Assembly: GCA_005879505.1 (NCBI GenBank)
Contig: VBKQ01000041.1
Span: 1 to 5,075, forward strand
DNA length: 5,075 nt
Direction: 5' to 3'
Origin: Deltaproteobacteria bacterium
GTDB taxonomy: Bacteria > Myxococcota > Myxococcia > Myxococcales > 40CM-4-68-19
Every line of letters starts with the position of its first letter. The first letter of the stretch is position 1. The translations under genes and the position numbers were made by a program. Under the pieces are notes generated by a model, which had not been told where the DNA came from, did no database searches, and saw only the letters and a program-made list of their open reading frames with translations. This document shows positions 1 to 5,075 of this stretch, in pieces.

Positions 1-31
1 GTCCATCGCGCGCGATTCTAGTCCTTCACGC
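1..31. other. Left edge, non-coding; palindrome and possible start of a further gene
   Basis: ATCGCGCGCGAT at 5-16 is a perfect 12-base palindrome. On the minus strand a TAGAAT (20 to 15) is followed 8 bases later by an ATG (6 to 4), which could open the next gene leftward. Only two codons are visible, so no call is made. Confidence 0.2.
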
Positions 32-949
32 TCAGGCCTGCTTCGCGCGCAGCTCCCCGCTGCGTCTGCGCCGCAAGAGCAGCATCGCGCCGAACCACGC
101 CGCATAGAACGCGGCCAGCGTGGCCAAGGCGACCGGAAGCGCGGAGCGCTCGTATCCGGCGCGGCGTAGGACGACGTACAGGTCCCCCGCGAACCCCGGT
201 CCAAGCAGCGCAAGCGCGACCAGGACCATCCTCGAAGCGAAGGCATGGAACCGCTCCGTATCGCGCCCACGCTCGACGATGCGGTGATATGCCGCCGGCG
301 ACATCAGGACGACGGTCGCGAGCGCCACGAATCCGAGGCTGAAGAGATGCACCATCTGCACCGGATGCGGCAGCAGCGGGAAGGTCTCCATCAACACCAT
401 CGCAAGCTGGAATCCGAGCAGCGCCTGGGCGCCCGGAAGGAGTATCCGCGCCTCCGTCAGCACCTCGACGATCTTCTGCTCGATCGGCGTCTCTTCCATG
501 GCGTCCTCCGGTTCCTCCTCCTGCTGGCGGTCCTTGCGCGCGAAGTGGCCGTACCAGAGCGCGAGCGCGGCGGCGAAGGCGATCGCGCCGGACGCCGCGC
601 CGCCCGACGCTCCGGCGATCCGGTTCCCTGCGACGGCCAGCGCGAAGCTGAGCCCGATCCCGAACGGCATCAGGGCGACCCACATCACGGTCATGACGAA
701 GCGATGGAACCGCGCGGTATCGCCACCGTGCTCGACGATCCGGTGCCGCGCCGGTGGCAGGAAGAGAAGACCGAGCGTCAGCAGCATCGCGAAGAGCGCG
801 GCGAGCTCCAGCGCCCTCTCGGCGGGCCCGAGCTTCTCGTACCCCTTCTCGAAGAATGCCCGGTACTGGAATCCGAGCAGGACCTGTGCGCCAAGCATCA
901 GCATGCGCGCTTCGTCGAGCGCGTTCTTCACTTTTCCGCGCAGGGCCAC
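32..949 (-). CDS. Tandem-duplicated DUF6328-like integral membrane protein
   Basis: Predicted inner-membrane protein of unknown function. Numbering here is from the farthest upstream ATG (first base 1024; 330 residues). It holds two homologous units: residues about 34-160 open with ALDEARMLMLGAQVLLGFQ, and residues about 186-317 open with VLTEARILLPGAQALLGFQ. Each continues with hydrophobic helices and a matching loop, ARHRIVEHGGDTARFHRF (92-109) and AYHRIVERGRDTERFHAF (245-262). Each unit has about four hydrophobic segments, joined by a charged linker rich in Glu/Asp/Lys (163-185). The LLTEAR-LLPGAQ-LLGFQ and YHRIV pattern is what I know from DUF6328 proteins, usually a single unit, so this is a fused duplication. 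The start chosen is a GTG at residue 26, because the preceding stretch looks non-coding and has a hairpin; an AGGAAGG lies 15 bases upstream, which is longer than ideal. It is the last gene of the hemG run and ends in an Arg/Lys-rich cytoplasmic-type tail. Confidence 0.82.
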   Translation of the reverse strand: MALRGKVKNALDEARMLMLGAQVLLGFQYRAFFEKGYEKLGPAERALELAALFAMLLTLGLLFLPPARHRIVEHGGDTARFHRFVMTVMWVALMPFGIGLSFALAVAGNRIAGASGGAASGAIAFAAALALWYGHFARKDRQQEEEPEDAMEETPIEQKIVEVLTEARILLPGAQALLGFQLAMVLMETFPLLPHPVQMVHLFSLGFVALATVVLMSPAAYHRIVERGRDTERFHAFASRMVLVALALLGPGFAGDLYVVLRRAGYERSALPVALATLAAFYAAWFGAMLLLRRRRSGELRAKQA

Positions 950-996
950 CTGACGAATCTGTGACCTTCCTGCGTATCCGCAAACCGGCCGGGCGC

Positions 997-1012
997 CCGC
1001 CTGACAAGGCGG
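997..1012 (-). other. GC-rich hairpin between hemG and the DUF6328-like gene
   Basis: A perfect 6-bp stem, CCGCCT paired with AGGCGG around a 4-base loop, starts 14 bases past the hemG stop on the minus strand. A GGGCGCCC palindrome follows at once (991-998, sharing two bases with the stem). There is no downstream T-run, so it does not look like an intrinsic terminator. It could slow readthrough or protect the hemG 3' end. It also argues that this stretch is untranslated leader rather than the N-terminus of the next protein. Confidence 0.35.
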
Positions 1013-1026
1013 CTTCCCTTCCATGC

Positions 1027-2283
1027 TCAGGGGACGAGGCGCGCGGCCGCCGCCGCGCCTGAGAGCGCGACGTCAGGCACGCCGACGCCGTCCCAAGCGG
1101 CGCCGGCCAGCTCGAGCCGGGGCAGGCCAGCCAGCAGCTCACGCGCCTCGCGGATGCGATCGCGGTGGCCGGGCGCGTACTGCGGGATAGCCGCGTCCCA
1201 TCGGACCACTCGTACGTACCCGGGCGTATCGCGCACGCCCCAGGTCGCGCGCAGGTCCGCCATGACGGCGCTGACCAGCTCACCGTCGGGAAGAGCGGCC
1301 CGCTCTGGATGCCGGGCGCCGCCGCAGATCGCGGTCACCAGCGCACGCCCATCTGGCGCGCGGCCCGGCAGCATGCTGCTCGGCAGGAGCGTGCCTACTG
1401 CGTGCAGGGTGCCGTCGGCATCGATCATTCCGAAACCGCGCGGCACCGCTCCCTGACGCAATCCGAGGTGGACCACCGTCACGGGCGCGCTGCGGAGCTG
1501 GCGGGCCGCATGGGCGAACTTTGGCGCAAACCCGTGCGTCAGGTCGGCGGCTGCTGCGGCGGGGACGGCGAGCACTACCCCATCGAAGCGCTCGCCTTGG
1601 ACCGACCAGCCGCCTTGCCCTGGCGAGAGCCGACCGACGCCTGCCCCCAGGTGAACGCGGCCGCCCAGAGCAAGGGCGAGAGCTTCCGCCAGAGCTCCCA
1701 GACCGCGGCGCAGCGTCCAGATCCCGCTGCGCGAGCCTTTGGGCCGGCGGAATGCGTTGACGATCAGCGAGCCCTTCCGGGCGAGCGCGCCCAGGGAGGG
1801 AAACGCATCGCGCGCGGAGAGCGCGGCCGGATCGCCCGCGTAGACACCGGCGCTCATCACGGCCGCCGCGAGGCCACCGGCGCGTCTGCCCAGACGTCGT
1901 TCGAGAAAATCTCCGAGCGGCATGTCGTCGCGGAGCGGCTTCGCGAAGAGCGGCTCCAACAGCGCGCGCCCCACTCCGGCACGCGCAAGCAGTGAGAGGC
2001 CGGGAGCCCGCAGCACGCGCCCATCCAGGTGGATCCAGCGGGTCATCGGCGGTTGCGGCGTCACCACATCGTCGCGCAACTCGCTTGCGTCGAGCAGGGC
2101 GTCCAGCGGGCGCGCGAGGAAGTTCGGACCGTCCTCGCTCAGGTAGCCGCGCTCGATGCGCGTGCCGACCTTGCCGCCGGCGCGCGGGCGCGCCTCGAAT
2201 ACGACCGGGTCCGCGCCGCGCCGGAGCAACTCGTGCGCCGCGGAGAGGCCCGCGATTCCGCCGCCGATCACCGCGATGCGCAT
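1027..2283 (-). CDS. hemG: Protoporphyrinogen oxidase (HemG/HemY type, FAD-dependent)
   Basis: Oxidises protoporphyrinogen IX to protoporphyrin IX by six electrons using FAD and O2, the step before iron insertion in heme synthesis; the family is usually membrane-associated. The 418 residues begin with a Rossmann dinucleotide fold: GGGIAG at 7-12 and the following FEARPRAGGKVGT at 29-41. The family signature SAGVYAGDPAALSARDAFPSL lies at 144-164. The C-terminus has IPQYAPGH (366-373) and the FAD-closing segment GVGVPDVALSGAAAA (399-413). Length is a little short of the roughly 450-480 usual for the family but nothing key is missing. ATG is the first codon of the Rossmann strand, so the start is safe although no good Shine-Dalgarno sequence is visible. 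It begins 12 bases after the stop of the 293-residue gene, suggesting co-transcription. Older literature uses hemG and hemY for this oxygen-dependent type. A coproporphyrinogen-oxidising relative or another amine-oxidase-fold desaturase is less likely given the signature. Confidence 0.92.
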   Translation of the reverse strand: MRIAVIGGGIAGLSAAHELLRRGADPVVFEARPRAGGKVGTRIERGYLSEDGPNFLARPLDALLDASELRDDVVTPQPPMTRWIHLDGRVLRAPGLSLLARAGVGRALLEPLFAKPLRDDMPLGDFLERRLGRRAGGLAAAVMSAGVYAGDPAALSARDAFPSLGALARKGSLIVNAFRRPKGSRSGIWTLRRGLGALAEALALALGGRVHLGAGVGRLSPGQGGWSVQGERFDGVVLAVPAAAAADLTHGFAPKFAHAARQLRSAPVTVVHLGLRQGAVPRGFGMIDADGTLHAVGTLLPSSMLPGRAPDGRALVTAICGGARHPERAALPDGELVSAVMADLRATWGVRDTPGYVRVVRWDAAIPQYAPGHRDRIREARELLAGLPRLELAGAAWDGVGVPDVALSGAAAAARLVP

Positions 2284-2295
2284 CGGCGAGCGCAG

Positions 2296-3177
2296 CTACG
2301 CCATCAGATGGCCGGGGATGGCGAGGTTGTCGCCCCCGACCACCGGTCCGACCGGCACGACCGGCGGGGCGAAGGTGGGGATGGGGCCCTTGCCCAGGAC
2401 CAGCATCACTTGCTGCGAGGCGAGCCACATCAGGAACGCGAGGGAGAGCACCGTGGCGATCGCGTCGTGCAGCGCGTGGTAGTGCTTCTCCGGATCCTTG
2501 TTCTTCAGGCCGCCGTCCAGCGCGTCGTCCATCTCCTGCGTCATGGTGCTCGGGATGATGATGTCCGACATCTTTGCGGAGATGCAGCAGATCAGCGGCA
2601 TCGGAATGTTGGGCATCGGCGGCGCCATCGGTCCGGGGAACGCCGCGAACGCCGGATACCAGGGCAAGCCCGGGACGGTGACCTGGTCCTGCCAGTTCTT
2701 GAACGCCTTCGACACTCCCTTCGCCACCGCGTCACGGTGTTTCGCCTTGTTGCCCGTAAAGGCGGCGCACGACGGAGCCTGCTTGATCAAGCTCTCCAGC
2801 TCCGGCCCATCGAGGCAACCCGGGGAACCGATGGCACAGACCGCCATGATCTGGAGGTTCTGGAACTTCGCCTGCAGCTTCCACATCTGGTGCCCGAACT
2901 GCACGGCGTCGATCATCGCGTCGTGGAAATCCTTGAAGTCCTGGCCGATCTTGTCGCAGGTCTTCTGGTAGTACTTGTAGCCGGGCTTCTGCGGAAAGAA
3001 CCAGGGCGGAATGGTCTGCGGAGCTCCGCTCATCTCGCCCGGCTCCTGGTCCCGATCCTTGAAGAATTTCTCCGCCCACCCCTGCGCTCCGCCCGACGCC
3101 TTCTGCGCGGGGAGCTTCAGGTTGTTCGACATGAACTTCACGTTTCCCAGGATCTTGATGGGGCTGAGGCCGGGCAT
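2296..3177 (-). CDS. Uncharacterised 293-residue protein with a hydrophobic helix and Pro/Gly-rich tail
   Basis: I do not recognise this family. The N-terminal part (17-105) is polar, with aromatic runs (PPWFFPQKPGYKYYQKTCDKI, 57-77, then FHDAMIDAVQFGHQMWKLQ). The middle holds C114, C121 and C137, possibly disulphides or metal ligands. Next is a Pro/Met-rich stretch, FPGPMAPPMPNIPMPLICC (180-198), ending in a Cys pair. A strong hydrophobic helix, IATVLSLAFLMWLASQQVMLVLG, spans 240-262, followed by a Pro/Gly-rich tail (GPIPTFAPPVVPVGPVVGGD, 264-283). No signal peptide is seen. The start has GGGGGA immediately upstream, 3 bases from the ATG; a later ATG at residue 16 (MSNNLKLP) is possible. The reading frame stays open well beyond this start, but that extra translation is Arg/Gly/Ala-rich, lacks structure, and overlaps the upstream coiled-coil gene. 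Hydrophobic and Pro-rich passages of this sort occur in phage-tail or injection-system accessory proteins, but that is only a weak resemblance. Confidence 0.85.
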   Translation of the reverse strand: MPGLSPIKILGNVKFMSNNLKLPAQKASGGAQGWAEKFFKDRDQEPGEMSGAPQTIPPWFFPQKPGYKYYQKTCDKIGQDFKDFHDAMIDAVQFGHQMWKLQAKFQNLQIMAVCAIGSPGCLDGPELESLIKQAPSCAAFTGNKAKHRDAVAKGVSKAFKNWQDQVTVPGLPWYPAFAAFPGPMAPPMPNIPMPLICCISAKMSDIIIPSTMTQEMDDALDGGLKNKDPEKHYHALHDAIATVLSLAFLMWLASQQVMLVLGKGPIPTFAPPVVPVGPVVGGDNLAIPGHLMA

Positions 3178-3180
3178 GCG

Positions 3181-3186
3181 TCCCCC
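3181..3186 (-). promoter_or_regulatory. Ribosome binding site of the 293-residue gene
   Basis: GGGGGA lies 3 bases before the ATG at 3177. It is the best purine-rich site near any start in this minus-strand run and favours this start over the in-frame ATG 45 bases downstream, where no comparable site is seen. The short spacing makes it less than ideal. Confidence 0.45.
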
Positions 3187-3203
3187 GCGCAAACCACGTG
3201 CAT

Positions 3204-3680
3204 CTACAAAATACCACGCCTGAGCTCGGCGATGGTGTCGGCGAGCACAGGGCTTTCCAGCTTTTCCAGCTCCTGGATGATCTTCTCCACCCGCGCGCGC
3301 GTCTCCGCCTTCAGCCGGGAGGCCGCGGCCTGCCGGGCGGCCATCGCCTCGATCTCGCGCGGATCCACGCTCCCCATGCTCGTCGACCAGGCGCGGTCGC
3401 TCGTATCGCGCAGAGTCACCACCTCGACTCCGACGCCGGTCTGATCGGCGATGCGCTTTCGCTGCTCGGCGGTGAGCAGGACCCGCGTCTCGACCCCGCC
3501 CCTTCCGGCGGGAGCAAGCGCCGCCTCCAGCGCCTTGGCCATCTTGCCCAGCTCCGCGCAGCGCGCCTGGAGCTGCTCCGCCATGGCCTTCAGCCGCTCC
3601 GGATCCTTCTCTTCGGCCATGCGCAGTGCAAAGCTCGCCGCCTCGGCCTGCTTCTTCTGCAGCTCCCCCAGATCCGACAT
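3204..3680 (-). CDS. Uncharacterised 158-residue coiled-coil protein
   Basis: Function unknown; probably soluble, with no signal peptide or membrane segment. Two highly charged Ala/Leu/Glu/Lys helices with heptad-like spacing (about 4-58 and 107-143) flank a short central region, TRVLLTAEQRKRIADQTGVGVEVVTL (65-90), that looks like a small beta/alpha unit. A helix-loop-helix scaffold or chaperone-like partner is a reasonable picture but unproven. A single Cys (C41) is present. The start is forced: an in-frame TAG lies three codons upstream of the ATG. That ATG has no Shine-Dalgarno sequence (the preceding bases are GCCCCC), unlike the next gene. It is the first gene of the minus-strand run, and its stop is 26 bases from the start of the 293-residue gene, so the two are very likely co-expressed and may interact. 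Confidence 0.8.
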   Translation of the reverse strand: MSDLGELQKKQAEAASFALRMAEEKDPERLKAMAEQLQARCAELGKMAKALEAALAPAGRGGVETRVLLTAEQRKRIADQTGVGVEVVTLRDTSDRAWSTSMGSVDPREIEAMAARQAAASRLKAETRARVEKIIQELEKLESPVLADTIAELRRGIL

Positions 3681-3686
3681 GGGGGC

Positions 3687-3692
3687 ATTCTA
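3687..3692 (-). promoter_or_regulatory. Candidate -10 box for a leaderless transcript of the coiled-coil gene
   Basis: TAGAAT on the minus strand differs from TATAAT at one position. Six bases separate it from the ATG at 3680, so if the A of the ATG is +1 the hexamer occupies exactly -12 to -7. That geometry, plus the missing Shine-Dalgarno sequence, fits a leaderless mRNA. No convincing -35 hexamer is seen 16-18 bases upstream, which is GC-rich. Confidence 0.4.
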
Positions 3693-3847
3693 CGGCGATA
3701 CCGGGAGAACCGCGCTGCCCTGGGCGCGGAAGCGTCGGTGCGACTTGGGGAAAACGAGACGGGCGCGCGTGGGCAGCGGCATTCCCTCGCCGTCCGCTGG
3801 CGCACGGCAATTCCTTCCCGAGCAACGCGATTTCCGACAGGTGGGAA

Positions 3848-3864
3848 TTGGCGGGGATCTTGCT
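3848..3864 (+). promoter_or_regulatory. Candidate sigma-54 (-24/-12) promoter of the PilZ gene
   Basis: The sequence TTGGCGGGGATCTTGCT matches the sigma-54 consensus YTGGCACG-N4-TTGCW at every fixed position except the AC of GGCACG. The invariant GG (3850-3851) and GC (3862-3863) are exactly 10 bases apart, as required. Transcription would start near 3875, giving a leader of about 15 bases that contains GGGG (3877-3880) 9 bases before the ATG. Such a promoter needs an enhancer-binding activator; no clear activator site is identified. Confidence 0.6.
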
Positions 3865-3889
3865 ATCGATCTATCCGGGGCGGTCCGGG

Positions 3890-4546
3890 ATGGCACTGCG
3901 GCTCCGTTACCAGATCGACAGCCCGCGGCAGCTGCGCGAGCATGTCCATCTCGTCGACGGCGCCGGGTACTTCTTCTTCCCCGGCGCGGTCGCGCCGAAG
4001 GGCGCGCTCGCGTCGTTGGAGATCGACTTCAGTACGACCGTCCAGGTGGCAACGCTGCGCGGCTGGGTGTGGGCCCGCTCTTCCGGGGGCGGACTCTGGC
4101 TGGAACTGGCGCGCGCGCAGCGGTGCCTGGAAAGGCTCGAGGATGCGGCGTCGCGCTCCGAGCTGCGCTTCGCGAGCGATCAACTGGTGCTCGCCGAGGC
4201 AGAAGGACTGGCTGCGCTCCTCTGCCGCCTGCGCGACGTCAGCGATGGCGGAGCCCGGCCCGCGGCGATGCCTTCGGACGCCGGAGCTCCCGGCCAGACG
4301 ATGCGGGTGGCGCTTCCCGAGGCCGATCCGGGCGGCGCGCAGTTCGAGGCGCTCGGCCGTGTGGTGTGGGTGGATCAGGGTGAGCTTGGGATGGCGTGGA
4401 ACAGGGAGGACTCCGGCACTCGGGCGGCCGTCCGCCGCATGATGCAGAACGCACGCAACGAGTGGGAAGACGCGAAGACGGCGATGCATCCGGCGAACTG
4501 CCGGTGCATGGGAAGGCGGCCGGCGGCAACCGCCCTTTCGGGTTGA
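3890..4546 (+). CDS. PilZ-domain c-di-GMP-binding protein
   Basis: Predicted cytoplasmic c-di-GMP receptor, 218 residues. The C-terminal PilZ domain (about 88-188) keeps both ligand motifs: RSELR at 89-93 (RxxxR) and DVSDGGAR at 116-123 (DxSxxG), separated by 22 residues as is usual. It ends with the typical beta-strand GRVVWVDQGELGMAWN (156-171). The N-terminal half (about 5-80), with LREHVHLVDGAGYFFFPGA and LRGWVWARSSGGGLWLEL, looks like a second, non-binding PilZ-like barrel. This two-barrel plan is familiar from myxobacterial PilZ proteins. The tail (198-218) is short and basic, with C204 and C206. The frame is open upstream, but the ATG is chosen because the -24/-12 element ends 25 bases before it and homology-like sequence starts there. 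It is divergent from the coiled-coil operon and convergent with glgX. The regulated process (motility, polysaccharide, development) cannot be told from the sequence. Confidence 0.85.
   Translation: MALRLRYQIDSPRQLREHVHLVDGAGYFFFPGAVAPKGALASLEIDFSTTVQVATLRGWVWARSSGGGLWLELARAQRCLERLEDAASRSELRFASDQLVLAEAEGLAALLCRLRDVSDGGARPAAMPSDAGAPGQTMRVALPEADPGGAQFEALGRVVWVDQGELGMAWNREDSGTRAAVRRMMQNARNEWEDAKTAMHPANCRCMGRRPAATALSG
4522..4538 (+). terminator. Possible weak terminator hairpin at the end of the PilZ gene
   Basis: GGCGG, loop CAA, CCGCC, then CTTT, lying inside the last codons of the PilZ gene. The 5-bp stem and three-T tail make it a weak intrinsic terminator at best. It is listed because only 6 bases separate the PilZ and glgX stop codons, so any terminator here must overlap coding sequence. 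Confidence 0.22.
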
Positions 4547-4552
4547 GCCGCT

Positions 4553-5075
4553 CTAGGGTCCGGACCGCAGCACCACGACGCTGCGCGCCTGTACGTCGAT
4601 CTTCGAGCCCGGGGCGAGCACCGGCGAGCGCCGCGACCGCCGCAGCTCCGGCGCGTTCTCGCTGGCGGTGTCCAAAACCCGGAACCACTTCGCCGCGAAT
4701 TGATCGCCCGGCAAGGTGAACTGCACCGGCTCGTGGTGCGCGTTGAAGACGATGTAGAAGCCGTCGTCCTTCACTCTTTCCCCATGCTCGCCGGGACGCT
4801 GGATGGCGACGCCGTTGAGGAACACCCCGAGCGATTTCGCGAACCCGACCCGCCAGTCGTCGTCCGACATCTCCTTCCCCTCCGGCGTGAACCAGGCCAG
4901 GTCCTTGACGTCGGAGCCGCGCAGCTCGCGGCCCTGGAACCAGCCCCGCCGCCGGAAGATGGGGTGCTCCATGCGCAGTTTGATGATGCCCCGGGCGAAA
5001 TCGAGCAGGTCTTCGTCGAAATGTTCCCAGTCGAGCCAGGATGTCTCGTTGTCCTGGCTATAGGCATTGTTGTTT
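4553..5075 (-). CDS. glgX: Glycogen debranching enzyme GlgX, C-terminal part (5' end outside window)
   Basis: Isoamylase-type GH13 enzyme that hydrolyses alpha-1,6 branches of glycogen or limit dextrin in the cytoplasm. Only the last 174 codons are present; the start lies beyond the right edge. Reading in from the edge gives NNNAYSQDNETSWLDWEHFDE, the hallmark GlgX segment following the catalytic barrel (usual form NNAYCQDNE-SWLDW; here Ser replaces Cys). It continues with LRMEHPIFRRRGWFQGRE, then DLAWFTPEGKEMSDDDW, SLGVFLNG and DDGFYIVFNAHHEPVQFTLP, all standard for the C-terminal beta-sandwich domain. The ATG at 4972 is internal, not the gene start. The catalytic residues of the barrel are upstream and not visible. 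It converges on the PilZ gene with 6 bases between stops. The same family includes TreX; without the neighbouring genes I cannot tell a glycogen (glg) from a trehalose (tre) context. Confidence 0.93.
   Translation of the reverse strand, partial: NNNAYSQDNETSWLDWEHFDEDLLDFARGIIKLRMEHPIFRRRGWFQGRELRGSDVKDLAWFTPEGKEMSDDDWRVGFAKSLGVFLNGVAIQRPGEHGERVKDDGFYIVFNAHHEPVQFTLPGDQFAAKWFRVLDTASENAPELRRSRRSPVLAPGSKIDVQARSVVVLRSGP

Larger units (their letters stand above)
3681..3889. promoter_or_regulatory. Divergent intergenic control region
   Basis: The 209 bases between the start of the coiled-coil gene (leftward) and the PilZ gene (rightward). It holds the two promoter candidates listed separately. Plus-strand frames run open through it, but their translation is Arg/Pro/Ser-rich with no domain and is best read as non-coding. 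A 7-bp inverted repeat (CAATTCC at 3808-3814 and GGAATTG at 3844-3850) is present; its right arm touches the -24 element and it may be chance. Confidence 0.6.

Noticed and set aside
5..16. ATCGCGCGCGAT palindrome as a terminator for the DUF6328-like gene
   Set aside because: No loop-forming centre and no T-run; alternating CG runs are common in DNA of this composition.
18..1283. Long minus-strand open frame of 421 codons across the DUF6328-like gene and the 3' end of hemG
   Set aside because: Arg/Ala/Gly/Pro-rich translation without any domain, overlapping two recognisable genes in another frame; typical of off-frame reading in high-GC DNA.
2029..3444. Plus-strand open frame of 471 codons opposite hemG and the 293-residue gene
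   Set aside because: Rich in Arg, His, Asp and Leu with no motif. It is the complement shadow of real minus-strand genes, including the start of hemG, which is unambiguous.
3178..3825. Upstream extension of the 293-residue protein to an ATG at 3825
   Set aside because: The extra residues are low-complexity Arg/Gly/Ala and run across the coiled-coil gene and the intergenic region; the ATG at 3177 has a purine-rich ribosome site.
3808..3850. 7-bp inverted repeat CAATTCC ... GGAATTG as an activator-binding site
   Set aside because: Short, 29 bases between arms, and overlapping the -24 element; enhancer sites for sigma-54 promoters usually lie further upstream. Probably chance.
3198..4442. Plus-strand open frames (3198-4442 and 3451-4383) spanning the intergenic region
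   Set aside because: They overlap the coiled-coil gene antisense and the PilZ gene out of frame, and their translations lack any recognisable domain, whereas the PilZ frame has clear motifs.

Overview
The window is a high-GC stretch of bacterial chromosome. Its strong third-position GC bias, a two-part PilZ protein of the kind common in myxobacteria, a good sigma-54-type promoter and a HemG-type protoporphyrinogen oxidase all suggest Myxococcota (Deltaproteobacteria in the broad sense). That placement is an inference from style and gene content; there is no rRNA or other marker to confirm it. I saw no mobile element, CRISPR array, tRNA or rRNA.

Layout. A run of four minus-strand genes fills about 3680 down to 32 and is read right to left: a 158-residue coiled-coil protein of unknown function, a 293-residue Cys/Pro-containing protein of unknown function with one hydrophobic helix, the heme-pathway enzyme protoporphyrinogen oxidase (hemG), and a membrane protein made of two tandem copies of a DUF6328-like unit. 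The first three are 12 to 26 bases apart and look like one operon. The DUF6328-like gene follows either almost directly or after about 77 bases holding a hairpin, depending on its start. A 209-base divergent intergenic region (3681-3889) carries control signals for both directions: a TAGAAT hexamer placed exactly as a -10 box for a leaderless transcript of the coiled-coil gene, and a sigma-54-type -24/-12 element just upstream of a plus-strand PilZ gene (3890-4546). The PilZ gene converges, with only 6 bases between stops, on the 3' end of glgX (glycogen debranching enzyme), which runs off the right edge.

How they fit together. hemG catalyses the penultimate step of heme synthesis, but no other heme gene is visible. 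It instead sits between two uncharacterised genes and a membrane protein, so co-transcription need not mean shared function. The PilZ protein keeps both c-di-GMP-binding motifs (RxxxR and DxSxxG) and appears to be a sigma-54-controlled c-di-GMP receptor. glgX belongs to glycogen/maltodextrin metabolism and probably to a separate transcription unit. The least explained part is the 158/293-residue gene pair, which I cannot assign to a known family.
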